A DNA stretch of 64,000 nt from VRUE01 sp963788975 (lineage in GTDB: Bacteria; Actinomycetota; Thermoleophilia; Solirubrobacterales; 70-9): contig CAWBIJ010000004.1 in the NCBI GenBank assembly GCA_963788975.1, positions 1,562,421 to 1,626,420 on the forward strand. The letters are read 5' to 3'. The notes beneath the pieces are model-generated. The model was not told the DNA's origin and did not search any database. It saw nothing but the letters and a program-made list of their open reading frames with translations. How positions within the stretch are numbered: position 1 is the stretch's first letter; each line of letters starts with the position of its first letter. Below, piece after piece: positions 19,152 to 27,517 of the stretch. A program made the position numbers and the translations under genes.

Positions 19152-21518
19152 TCAAGGCGCTTCCGGGGATTCGAACCAGTCGATCCAGCCGTTGCAGGCG
19201 TCAGATAGCGCGACGATCCGGCGCGGCTCGGCACGGACGGCGACGAGATCGCCTAGACGCGCCTTCCCTTCGTAGCCGCTGAGGCGCTGCAGTGTGCTCG
19301 GCTCCTCCGCGTCGATCGTGAAGCGGACCGGGCCGCCGACACTCTCGATCACGCCTGCCGGCCAGTACTGACCGTCGCTGGCGAGACTGATCGTGCTCGG
19401 GCGCTGCCCGTCCAGCGCCGCCTTCAGCGGCTGGCGGAAGCCCGGCGCGCTGAGGGTCAGCTCGAAGGGGGAGAAGTACTGCAGCGAGAGCCGCCAGCGT
19501 CCGGTCGGCAGGCGCAGCCTCTGTGCTGCGCTCTCGCCGGTCTCCAGCGTGGCGTCGGGGCTCCAGCGCGCCTTGGTCCCGATCGCCGGCGCCGGGAAGA
19601 GCGAAGCGCGGCCCGGGCTGGCGAGGAGGATGCGAATCTCCGGCGAGGCGCATGGCGCCGCCGCCGCCGGCTCGGTCCCCTCGAGCAGGACGTGGCGGTC
19701 CTCCGGCGTCGGCCCCTGGCGTTCCCAGAGCAGGTAGGAGTCGGTGGCGGCGACGCGCCTGAAGTTGGGCGGCGCCTGGCTGTTCCACTCGGCTCGCCCG
19801 GTCACGACATAGGGGACTCGGTCGAGGGTCGCGGTCGAGAAGGAGTCGAAGTCGATCGGGCTGTAGGCGTCGCCGGTGTCGAACGGCTTTTCGGGGTTCT
19901 GGTTCACCTCCGAGTCGGGGAACTCGACCAGCGGCACGTGGGTGTCGGCTTCGAGCAGCTCGTACGCCGCGTAGCGGTCCTGGCCCGCGTAGAGGACCTT
20001 CTCTCCCTGCAGGGTCGGGAAGAAGGCGCGCAGCTCGGCGCCGTGTCCCGGCGGCCCGACCGGCGCGTCGCGCAGCGCCAGGAAGCTCGAGTAGGCGGCG
20101 CCACCGATGAAGGCGACGGCCAGGACAGTCCAGCCCACACGCACCACCCCCTGCGCGTTCGCTGTTTCCCCTGCTTGGTACGAGGAAGAGCGAACGCGCT
20201 CAGGACGAAGTCCCGAGAGCAGCGGCCGGATCGCGACCAGCATCGCCAGCGGGGCGGCGATCATCAGCGCCTTCGCCTGCGAGTACTCGCCGCTGAATGG
20301 CAGCGAGGCGAGGTAGAGCGCCGCGCAGGCGCCGAGCGCGATCGGCACGGCCAGGTCGCGCACGCGCACCCACCAAGCGATTCCAGCGACCACCGCCAAA
20401 ACCGCCACCGCTCCCGCCAGGCCGGTGAGCTGCGCCCCGCCGACGGCGTCTAGCCGGTAGTTGGAGGTCGGCCAGATCCCCAGCGCCTCGATCGGCGAGA
20501 CGGGGCCGTAGGTGTTGCTCCCGGCCACCCGGTTGAAGCCGTGGACGAAGCCGAACGGCCCGACCAGGACCGTCACCGCGCCCAGTCCCGCCAGCACCAG
20601 CACCCCGATCAGCACCGCCGGCCGCAGCAGGAAGCGCAGCAGCGCCCGCGGCGACAGAGCGCGGCGCACCTCTGGCAGGGTGAGGCTCCAGAGCGCCAGG
20701 ATCGCCAGCGGCCAGGCTAGTCCGGCGAAGCTGTAGGCGAAGAAGGCACCGCCGAGCAGGGCGAGGTAGGGGAGAGCGAAGAGCAGCTTCGGCCAGGCGC
20801 CTGTGGGCGGGCGGCCGGGATCGCGCAGCGCCAGCGCGAAGGCGAGCACGAGCAACGCCTCGGCGGTCTCCTTGAAGGCGCCCTGGGCGAAGTAGGAGGC
20901 GGCGAGGTAGGTGGTGGCGACCAGCGTCGCGGCGAGAATGCGGCGCAGGGCGCCGAGCTCGCGCAGGGCCGCCAGCGCGGTGAGCGCGGTCAGCAGCCCG
21001 ATCGCGAGGATCTGGCCCACGAACGCCTGCCCGAGGCCGATCCCGGGCACCGCCGCGACCGCGGCGGCGAGCCCGTGCGGCCCCAGCGGGTAGCCGGCTT
21101 CCGGCGCCGGCCCCAGCCCGCTGCGCAGCCACTCGGCCCAGGCCAGGTGCAGGCCGAGGTCGTTGTTGAAGCCCTGGCCGAGGAAGCCCCAGCGCCCGCT
21201 CACGGCGAACGGGATCGAGAGGACGAGGGCGCCGACGAGCGTCACCGCCAGGCTCTGCCCCAGCGCGTCGGCCCCCCTGTAGGGGAGGCGACGGCAGACG
21301 AGCACGGCGGCGACGAGCAGGGCGACCAGGCCCAGGGTCGCGGTCGTCGAGTGCCCCGGCGCCCGTGCCAGCGCACCGGTGACGGTGAGGATCGCGGCGA
21401 AACCTACCGCGGGCTCCAGCCAGCTCCACTCCCGCCTGCCGGCGAGGGAGAGCACGGCCCGCCCGACCAGCAGTGAGGCGGCGCAGATCAGCGCGGCCGA
21501 GGCGTAGGTCGCGATCAT
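19152..21518 (-). CDS. Large polytopic membrane protein, probable GT-C-type glycosyltransferase-like
   Basis: This 788-residue protein has about 12 hydrophobic helices in the first 480 residues, followed by a roughly 300-residue soluble, beta-rich C-terminal region that is probably extracytoplasmic. After the third or fourth helix there is GQGFNNDLGLHLAWAEWL, an acidic loop that could match the catalytic Asp loop of GT-C transferases, but no full family signature is recognised. The C-terminal part contains a Tyr-rich segment around YAGQDRYAAYELLEAD. The ATG at 21,518 leads straight into a signal-anchor-like helix. Function is unproven; lipid-linked sugar transfer is one possibility. Confidence 0.6.
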   Translation of the reverse strand: MIATYASAALICAASLLVGRAVLSLAGRREWSWLEPAVGFAAILTVTGALARAPGHSTTATLGLVALLVAAVLVCRRLPYRGADALGQSLAVTLVGALVLSIPFAVSGRWGFLGQGFNNDLGLHLAWAEWLRSGLGPAPEAGYPLGPHGLAAAVAAVPGIGLGQAFVGQILAIGLLTALTALAALRELGALRRILAATLVATTYLAASYFAQGAFKETAEALLVLAFALALRDPGRPPTGAWPKLLFALPYLALLGGAFFAYSFAGLAWPLAILALWSLTLPEVRRALSPRALLRFLLRPAVLIGVLVLAGLGAVTVLVGPFGFVHGFNRVAGSNTYGPVSPIEALGIWPTSNYRLDAVGGAQLTGLAGAVAVLAVVAGIAWWVRVRDLAVPIALGACAALYLASLPFSGEYSQAKALMIAAPLAMLVAIRPLLSGLRPERVRSSSYQAGETANAQGVVRVGWTVLAVAFIGGAAYSSFLALRDAPVGPPGHGAELRAFFPTLQGEKVLYAGQDRYAAYELLEADTHVPLVEFPDSEVNQNPEKPFDTGDAYSPIDFDSFSTATLDRVPYVVTGRAEWNSQAPPNFRRVAATDSYLLWERQGPTPEDRHVLLEGTEPAAAAPCASPEIRILLASPGRASLFPAPAIGTKARWSPDATLETGESAAQRLRLPTGRWRLSLQYFSPFELTLSAPGFRQPLKAALDGQRPSTISLASDGQYWPAGVIESVGGPVRFTIDAEEPSTLQRLSGYEGKARLGDLVAVRAEPRRIVALSDACNGWIDWFESPEAP

Positions 21519-21549
21519 CGGTGGCGCAGCCTATGACCTGCGCCAGGCC

Positions 21550-22269
21550 TCAGTACTTCTCGGCGCCGCGCTCCAGCGTCTCGCGCAGGTTCTCGCCGCA
21601 CAGCGGATGCTCGTGCCCGGCGCCAACCAGCCGCGGCTCCAGCGCCGCCAATCGGCGCAGCGACTCCTTCGCCTTCGCGTGGTCCCAGGCCCAGGCGGGG
21701 TGAGGGACACTCGCCTCGCCCTCAGGCAGCGGCCGCAGCCGCGCCGAGTCGACGAAGTAGACGACGTCGCTGACCAGCGCCACGCGGTCGCGCTCCCGCC
21801 ACAGCCCGATCAGCCCCGGCGCGTGGCCGGGGAAGTGCAGGACGCGGAAGCCAGCCACCTCATCGCCCTCCGAAACCGTGCCGGCGATCTTCACCGCGCC
21901 GCCGTCCCAGCGCCGCAGCAGCGTCGGGTAGATCCAGCGCACCGGCGCCACCGGCAGCTGCGAGAGGTCCATGTAGGGGGCGATCGAAGCGTCGCCTTCG
22001 GCGTCGGCAACCTCGTCGGGGTGGCAGAGGACCGGCACTCCGGCTGCGGCCATCGCCGCCGCGGTGCCGCGATGATCGGCATGGGCGTGGCCGAGCACGA
22101 CCCGCTTGATCCCGCCCAGCTGCTCGCCCGCCGCCTTCGCCTTCTTCGTCATCGACTTGGTGCCAGCGTCGAACTGAACCACGCCGTCGCCGTCCTCGAT
22201 GAAGTAGACGTTCATCGCCTTGCGGAAATCCCCCTGCAACAGCCAGACGCCCTCGGCAATCTCCTCCAT
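21550..22269 (-). CDS. Metallo-beta-lactamase-fold hydrolase
   Basis: The 239-residue protein begins with the typical strand EIAEGVWLLQG. It carries the metal-binding motif HAHADH (near residue 61), a later His in HFPGHAPGLIGL (near 150), Asp in LVSDVVYF, and the final His in GAGHEHPLCG. This complete dinuclear-zinc set fits a glyoxalase II-like or lactonase-like hydrolase. The Met at 22,269 is chosen because the fold begins immediately; a longer upstream extension would overlap the divergent small gene. The substrate is unknown. Confidence 0.82.
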   Translation of the reverse strand: MEEIAEGVWLLQGDFRKAMNVYFIEDGDGVVQFDAGTKSMTKKAKAAGEQLGGIKRVVLGHAHADHRGTAAAMAAAGVPVLCHPDEVADAEGDASIAPYMDLSQLPVAPVRWIYPTLLRRWDGGAVKIAGTVSEGDEVAGFRVLHFPGHAPGLIGLWRERDRVALVSDVVYFVDSARLRPLPEGEASVPHPAWAWDHAKAKESLRRLAALEPRLVGAGHEHPLCGENLRETLERGAEKY

Positions 22270-22310
22270 GGCCACCAGCTTATGGATGCCGGCTCTGATG
22301 AGATAGACCG

Positions 22311-22463
22311 ATGCCGCTGCTGTGGAAGATCGGGATGGCGATCCTGGTTGCCTGCCTCGTCGCCTCGATGGCGATCGCGATCGTTCGTCTCGCGACGACG
22401 CCCACCGAGGTCGGCGGGGAAGTCTTCCTCGACCCAGCGGTCGACACCCGCCCCCGGCGCTAG
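22311..22463 (+). CDS. Small single-TM membrane protein (50 aa)
   Basis: It starts at an ATG and has one strongly hydrophobic helix (residues 3-27, including AILVACLVASMAIAIVRL) followed by a short polar tail ending TRPRR. It is not recognised. It lies directly upstream of the universal stress protein gene, 40 bases before its TTG, and could be co-transcribed with it. Confidence 0.45.
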   Translation: MPLLWKIGMAILVACLVASMAIAIVRLATTPTEVGGEVFLDPAVDTRPRR

Positions 22464-22503
22464 TATCAGCGCCGTTCGGCGACCGAGCGGAAGGAGGCGG
22501 TTT

Positions 22504-22947
22504 TTGTTCACTCGCATCGTGGTTGGAACCGATGGGTCGGAGACCGCCAGCGAGGCCGTGAGCAGGGCCGTTGAGGTCGCCAAGCTCGCGGGCGCCCAGC
22601 TCGACATCGTCAGCGCTTACGAGCCGATCTCCAAACGGCGGGTCGAGGCCGAGCAGGAAGGCGCCCCGGCCGACGTCCAGCACGAGATCAATGCCCGTGA
22701 GGACGTCAATCTGGTCCTCGAGGCGGCCGCCGCGAAAGCCAAGCAGGACGGGGTCGAGGTCCAGACCCACCCGGTCGAGGCCAATCCTGCCGACGCGATC
22801 CTCGAGGTCGCCGAGAAGATCGGCGCCGACCTGATCGTGGTCGGCAACAAGGGGATGACTGGCGCCCGACGCTTTCTACTCGGCAGCGTCCCCAACAACG
22901 TCTCCCATCACGCGCCCTGCAGCGTGATGATCGTCCGCACGACCTAG
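22504..22947 (+). CDS. Universal stress protein (UspA family)
   Basis: The 147-residue cytosolic protein has the N-terminal strand IVVGTDGSETASEAV and the C-terminal ATP-binding signature GNKGMTGARRFLLGSV followed by NNVSHHAPCSVMIV. This matches the G-2x-G-9x-G-S pattern of ATP-binding Usp proteins. The TTG start at 22,504 is supported by a strong aaggagg ribosome-binding site about 7 bases upstream and by homology beginning right after it. The gene is intact and typical in length. Confidence 0.9.
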   Translation: MFTRIVVGTDGSETASEAVSRAVEVAKLAGAQLDIVSAYEPISKRRVEAEQEGAPADVQHEINAREDVNLVLEAAAAKAKQDGVEVQTHPVEANPADAILEVAEKIGADLIVVGNKGMTGARRFLLGSVPNNVSHHAPCSVMIVRTT

Positions 22948-22951
22948 CGCC

Positions 22952-24322
22952 TCAGGACAAGGGATCTGTCGCCGCGCCAGCGTCGATCAGGCCTGCGCCC
23001 TGTCGTGTGGCCGGCAGGCCGAGGTCGCGCGCGGTCCGGCGCAGGCGGCGCAGGACCGCGGTGGGCGAGGGGTCCTTGCCGAGCAGGCCGGAGGCGATCA
23101 CGAGGGCAGCGACGGCCGAGGCGTGCGAAGCCGCCATCGAGGTGCCGACGTAGCTGCCGGGCTCGCCGAAGCGGCGCGGGTTGTGGCCGCGCAGAGTCAC
23201 CTGGAAGATCGGGCGCATCGAAACCGAGGGGCAGCCTGGCGCCGGCCGGCCGCCTCCCGGAGCCAGCAGGTCCACCTTGTCGCCGCCCAGCGAGTAGTCG
23301 CCGAGGCAGCCGCCCTCGGTGGTGCCGCCGACGCCGATCGTGTGCGGACCGGTGGCGGGAGGAGCGACGCACGACTCGGCACCGAGGTTCCCGATCGAGG
23401 CCACGGTCACCACGCCCCGGCTGTGCGCCTGCCGCAGCGCTTCGTCGACGCTGGGCACTCGCTTGCCGCAGCCGAAGTTGAAGCTCATGTTGATCACGTC
23501 GGCCCCCGCCGCGGTTGCGAACCGGATCCCCCGGGCGATGTCATCGGCCTCACCGCGGCCGAACTCATCGAGGACGCGGACCGGCAGCAGCTTTGCCCGG
23601 TAGGCGATCCCGGCCAGGCCGATGCCGTTGTTCGTCTTCTCGCCGATCGTGCCGGCGACGTGGGTCCCGTGCCCGTTCAGGTCTAGCGGCAGCAGGTCGC
23701 CGTCGACGAAGTCGCGGCCCTTCGCGAACTGCCCCGCGGTGAAGTCCGGGCTGCGCCGGAACTCGCTGCCGAGGGAGCGGTAGGCGACGCCGGTGTCGAG
23801 CACGGCGACGGTAACGCCGTCGCCGCCGGGTCGGCCGGCGGCGCTTAGGTTCCCCCATGCCCCAACCACGTCGATGCCGCCGGGGGAGACCGGGAGCAGG
23901 GGGGTGGTGCTGCCCTCCCAGGGCAGGAAGCTCCACTGCTTCGCGACCCAGCCGCCTGGCGGCTCCGGCGGGCTGCTGAGACCGCCGGGGTCGTTGGGGA
24001 TCTCGGGTGGGGCTTGCGACTGCGTCGCTGAGGCGGTGGCGATGTGGTTGGGCTCGGCGTAGGCGACCCGCGGATTGCGCCGCAGCGCTCTCGCGGCCTC
24101 CAGCACGCCGGCGCCGGCCGGCAGCCGCACCGTTCGCCCGGGCCGCTGGCCCTCGAGCTTGACGATCAGCTGGTTGGGCGCGAAGCCGCGCGCCGCCGCG
24201 ACTCCCGTCGCCGCCTCGGCGCCCACGGGGAGGCCGAGCAGCGCGAGCGCGGGCAGGGTCACGGCGGTCCAGTTCCTGAGGCGTCTTTTCATCCAGTTCC
24301 GAAGCCGCGTAATTCCCTGCAA
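22952..24322 (-). CDS. Secreted subtilisin-family serine protease (S8)
   Basis: The 456-residue precursor has a signal peptide (about residues 1-38; ALALLGLPVGAEA). A propeptide-like region around residues 48-95 contains NQLIVKLEG and ends AYAEPNHI. The catalytic triad is Asp176 (VAVLDTGVA), His218 (NGHGTHVAG) and Ser395 (GTSMAAS), with oxyanion Asn312 in ASIGN. Several Cys residues suggest disulfides in the mature enzyme. Met11 is an alternative start. The stop lies four bases past the convergent usp stop. Confidence 0.9.
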   Translation of the reverse strand: MQGITRLRNWMKRRLRNWTAVTLPALALLGLPVGAEAATGVAAARGFAPNQLIVKLEGQRPGRTVRLPAGAGVLEAARALRRNPRVAYAEPNHIATASATQSQAPPEIPNDPGGLSSPPEPPGGWVAKQWSFLPWEGSTTPLLPVSPGGIDVVGAWGNLSAAGRPGGDGVTVAVLDTGVAYRSLGSEFRRSPDFTAGQFAKGRDFVDGDLLPLDLNGHGTHVAGTIGEKTNNGIGLAGIAYRAKLLPVRVLDEFGRGEADDIARGIRFATAAGADVINMSFNFGCGKRVPSVDEALRQAHSRGVVTVASIGNLGAESCVAPPATGPHTIGVGGTTEGGCLGDYSLGGDKVDLLAPGGGRPAPGCPSVSMRPIFQVTLRGHNPRRFGEPGSYVGTSMAASHASAVAALVIASGLLGKDPSPTAVLRRLRRTARDLGLPATRQGAGLIDAGAATDPLS

Positions 24323-24386
24323 CTGAGCGAGCCATCATCTAACACCACGGCGCCGTTGAAGTTGCCGGTGGCAGATACTTGGGCGG

Positions 24387-24854
24387 ATGGCGGACGACCC
24401 GGACACCCGCACGCACGAGCGCCTGATGGCGCTGGCAGTCGAGGAGGCGCGCCGCGCCGAGCGCCACGGCGACGTCCCGATCGGCGCCGTCGTCGCTCGC
24501 GGCGGCGAGCCGCTCGCCGTCGCGGGCAATGAGCGCGAGCTGCGCCGCGACCCCACCGCCCACGCCGAGGTGCTCGCGATTCGCGCCGCCGCCGAGGCAC
24601 TCGGCGGCTGGCGCCTACCGGAGACGACCCTCTATGTGACGCTCGAGCCCTGCGCGATGTGCGCCGGGGCGATCGTCCTCGCTCGCATCCCCACGGTCGT
24701 CTACGGCGCCGCCGACCCCAAGGCCGGCGCTGCCGGCAGCGTCCTCGACGTCCTCGCCGAGTCCGCCCTCAACCACCGCCCGGCGGTGACCGGCGGCATC
24801 CTCGAGGCCGAGTGCGCCGCCCTGCTCTCCGACTTCTTCGCCTCCCGCCGCTGA
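24387..24854 (+). CDS. tadA: tRNA adenosine(34) deaminase
   Basis: It deaminates the wobble adenosine of tRNA-Arg(ACG) to inosine. The zinc site is HAEVLAIRAAAE (His-Ala-Glu) and LEPCAMCAGAIVLARI (Pro-Cys-x-x-Cys). The helper motif VVYGAADPKAGAAGS and GGILEAEC follow. The length of 155 residues is typical. A tRNA-Ser gene follows 29 bases downstream. The ATG was chosen at the first Met, which is followed by a helical N terminus as in other TadA proteins. Confidence 0.92.
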   Translation: MADDPDTRTHERLMALAVEEARRAERHGDVPIGAVVARGGEPLAVAGNERELRRDPTAHAEVLAIRAAAEALGGWRLPETTLYVTLEPCAMCAGAIVLARIPTVVYGAADPKAGAAGSVLDVLAESALNHRPAVTGGILEAECAALLSDFFASRR

Positions 24855-24883
24855 GCTGAGCCAATACCCTTCGGTGGACTCCC

Positions 24884-24973
24884 GGAGAGGTGTCCGAGTG
24901 GCTTAAGGAGCGCGACTGGAAATCGCGTGGGCGGGGTTAACCCGCCTCGTGGGTTCGAATCCCACCCTCTCCG
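24884..24973 (+). tRNA. tRNA-Ser (anticodon GGA)
   Basis: The acceptor stem is ggagagg/cctctcc with discriminator G73. The anticodon loop ctGGAaa sits on stem gcgcga/tcgcg. There is a long class II variable arm (ggcggg/cccgcc) and a T-arm gtgggttcgaatcccac. CCA is not encoded. Confidence 0.95.
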
Positions 24974-24990
24974 TCTCCCTGACTTCTAGG

Positions 24991-25227
24991 TCAGACGTGT
25001 CGTCTGCGCTGCTTGACTGGGCGCTGAGTCGGCGCGAAGAGGCTTTCTCGTAGTGCCACCAAGGGCACGATCAGCCCAACCACGAGCAAAATCGCCACGG
25101 AGAGGCCGTAACTCCAGTTCAGAATCTCCGCCGTAGCCCAGACGATCGTTGACGCGATACAGGCAATCCCCATGTAGAAGAAGAAGTGCCGCAGCGTGTA
25201 GATCTTGAGGTCGTTGCGTGGCTCCAT
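24991..25227 (-). CDS. Small two-TM membrane protein (78 aa)
   Basis: It has two hydrophobic helices (about residues 14-34 and 40-60: YMGIACIASTIVWATAEIL and LSVAILLVVGLIVPLVAL) and a basic C-terminal tail. No family is recognised. It is less GC-rich than its neighbours and lies six bases behind another small membrane gene, so the pair may form a small operon. Confidence 0.5.
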   Translation of the reverse strand: MEPRNDLKIYTLRHFFFYMGIACIASTIVWATAEILNWSYGLSVAILLVVGLIVPLVALRESLFAPTQRPVKQRRRHV

Positions 25228-25233
25228 CGCGTC

Positions 25234-25431
25234 TCAGAATAGCGCTCGCAAGATCGTGAAAAGCAAGCCCAGACCGAAGAGCACGAGCCCGCAGTAGGCG
25301 ACATATATCGGCCAGTGATCTGTCTCTCCTGTTCGGTGGTGCTGGAAGAGTGCAGCAAGCATTCCCACTGCCGTACCGAGCGCGAAGAACTGGATCGGCA
25401 GGTCCAAGGCGGAGATCGAGGTCGAGGCCAT
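25234..25431 (-). CDS. Small two-TM membrane protein (65 aa)
   Basis: A short N terminus, helix FFALGTAVGMLAALF, a polar loop HHRTGETDHWPIY, and a second helix VAYCGLVLFGLGLLFTIL. It is not recognised. It is upstream of the 78-residue gene on the same strand with a six-base gap. Both are oriented away from tRNA-Ser's upstream genes and are low in GC for this genome, so they may be recently acquired. Confidence 0.5.
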   Translation of the reverse strand: MASTSISALDLPIQFFALGTAVGMLAALFQHHRTGETDHWPIYVAYCGLVLFGLGLLFTILRALF

Positions 25432-25477
25432 GCCTCTTCAAGTCCTCAGACCCGAGGACTCTCCCCGGGTCGGCTCG

Positions 25478-27406
25478 CTACGCCGCCGCGGTCTGCGGCG
25501 CTAGAGCGGGCAGCGGCAGCACGATCGACTCGGCCTCGCCGGCCGGCAGCGCTGGGCGGTGGCCGCGCAGGCGCTCGTGGTTGCAGACCACGTAGCACCA
25601 CTCCATCAGGCGCATCCGAGAGTTCGGGTCGATGTCGAGGATCGTTGCCCCGACCAGGTGGCGGCCGTCGCTCTCGCGGCAAGAGCGCACTTCGACCTGG
25701 GCGGTGACCTCGTGCGTGTCTCCCGCGGCGTCCGCCAGCGTGAGCAGCACCGCGGGGCGGGCACCGATCTCCAGCGGCGCGTCGAGGACCAAGCCGACGC
25801 CGGAGGCGCTCGCGTCGACTAGCCGTCCACCGACGTGGCCGTCCTGCCAGAAGCAGTGGGCAGGGGCCTCGCCCTCGAAGCGATAGACGAGGCGGCGCTG
25901 GCGGCGCCGGCCGACCGCGAGCAGGGTGCGGAGGATGCGGCGCAGCTCGATCAGGCCGAGCAGCGGCACGACCGCCATCGCGATCCCCGGCAGGTCGGGG
26001 AGCGGCCCGACTCCGGCGAGGTCGAGCAAGCGCAGCGCCGTGCCGCCGGCGACGATCGCGGCGCAGGCGATGACGAAGCGCAGCTTGCGCACGGCGTCGA
26101 GGCCGCCGCTGTCGGCGCCCTGCTTCGGCGTCACCTTGAAGGCGGTGCGGCCGGGGCGGAAGATGCAGCGCAGCGCCCGCGTGTAGATCTCCATCGTCAA
26201 GAGCTCGTAGTGGGCGGTCTCGCCGATCTTCATGTAGCCGCGGGCCAGGGCGGAGCCGGCGGTGAGGTTGAGCGTCACTGCTGGCACCCATAGCACCGCC
26301 AGCGCCACCGCGTCGACCTTCATCGGCAGCTCGCCGGTCCACAGCACCACACCGAGAGTAAGCAGCAGGAGCAGCCGCATCGGCGGTGCCAGGTAGGCGG
26401 CAAGGCTGGCGAAATAGGAGAGGCGCTGCAGCGGGCTCAGCTCGTTGGCGCGCAGGGGGGACTCGGGCAGGGTGAAGACGGCGAGGTTGCCACGCGCCCA
26501 GCGGTCGCGCTGCAGCAGATAGCCGTCGAGGTCGTGCGGGGCGAGGCCCTGGACGAGGACCTCGTCGTGGTAGCGGCTGGTCCAGCCGTGCCGCTGCAGG
26601 CGGATCGTCGTATGGAAGTCCTCGGCGATCGTCTCGGTGGCGACGCCGCCGATCTCGAGCAGCGCCTGGCGTCGCATCAGCGCCGCCGAGCCGCACCAGT
26701 AGGCGGCGCCGTGGCGGTCCTTGCCCGGGCAGACGACGCGGTAGAAGAGCGACTGCTCGTGGCGGCCGACCGCGTAGTGCTGGGCCGAGTCGTGGTTGAA
26801 GTAGTCGTGCGGGCTCTGCACCAGCGACATCCGCTCGTCGTCGAAGTAGCCGACCATGGCGTCAAGCGCGTCCGGCATCGGCACGTGGTCGGCGTCGAGC
26901 ATCAGCACCAGCTCGCCGTCGGTGCGGGGGAGCGCCGCGTTGATGTTGCCCGCCTTGGCGTGGGAGTTGTCGGGCCGGGTCAGGTAGCGCGCGCCGGCCA
27001 GCTCGGCAAGCTCGCGCATCTCCGGCCGCCGCCCGTCGTCGAGCAGGTAGGTGGTGTGGGGATAGGTGAGAGCACGGCAGCCGGCCAGCGTCGCTGCGAC
27101 CACCTCGCTCGGCTCGTTGTAGGTGCAGACGTATACGTCGACCGAGCGACCCGGCGTGGCCGGCGGTCGCGCCGCGACCGGCCGCGACCAGGAGAACCAG
27201 GTCAGCGTGCCCAGCGCCCATAGCCCGTAGATCTCGGTCATGAGTAGCATCCCGAAAGCGAGCGGATTCGCCCCCTGCCCGCTCCAGCCGACTCGCCAAG
27301 TCAGGTAGCCGACGCCCCAGACCAGCGCCGCGACCGCCAGCGTCCGCAGCAGCATGGGGTGGCGGTCGAAGAACCGCCCCAGCGGTGTCTGCTCGCCGCT
27401 CTGCAT
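25478..27406 (-). CDS. Cellulose-synthase-like family 2 glycosyltransferase with C-terminal PilZ domain
   Basis: This 642-residue inner-membrane processive glycosyltransferase resembles BcsA. Two N-terminal TM helices are followed by the GT2 core: VCTYNEP, LLDDG (first Asp), LMLDADH (DxD, 171-173), ETIAEDFHT (TED) and QRDRWARG (QxxRW). More TM helices come next, then a PilZ domain with RRLVYR (RxxxR) and DASASGVGLVL (DxSxxG), the cyclic-di-GMP binding signature. A beta-glucan-type exopolymer made under c-di-GMP control is the likely role. No BcsB-, BcsC- or BcsZ-like genes are adjacent, so secretion partners are missing here. Confidence 0.87.
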   Translation of the reverse strand: MQSGEQTPLGRFFDRHPMLLRTLAVAALVWGVGYLTWRVGWSGQGANPLAFGMLLMTEIYGLWALGTLTWFSWSRPVAARPPATPGRSVDVYVCTYNEPSEVVAATLAGCRALTYPHTTYLLDDGRRPEMRELAELAGARYLTRPDNSHAKAGNINAALPRTDGELVLMLDADHVPMPDALDAMVGYFDDERMSLVQSPHDYFNHDSAQHYAVGRHEQSLFYRVVCPGKDRHGAAYWCGSAALMRRQALLEIGGVATETIAEDFHTTIRLQRHGWTSRYHDEVLVQGLAPHDLDGYLLQRDRWARGNLAVFTLPESPLRANELSPLQRLSYFASLAAYLAPPMRLLLLLTLGVVLWTGELPMKVDAVALAVLWVPAVTLNLTAGSALARGYMKIGETAHYELLTMEIYTRALRCIFRPGRTAFKVTPKQGADSGGLDAVRKLRFVIACAAIVAGGTALRLLDLAGVGPLPDLPGIAMAVVPLLGLIELRRILRTLLAVGRRRQRRLVYRFEGEAPAHCFWQDGHVGGRLVDASASGVGLVLDAPLEIGARPAVLLTLADAAGDTHEVTAQVEVRSCRESDGRHLVGATILDIDPNSRMRLMEWCYVVCNHERLRGHRPALPAGEAESIVLPLPALAPQTAAA

Positions 27407-27517
27407 GCGACTAGATCGGCGCAGTCAGGTTCGTGCTTGAGTCCTGGGAAACGCGCGGGTCCGTCAACCGCCGGTCCAATCGGGCGTGCCGGGCATCTCG
27501 CTCTAGAATCGACCGCC

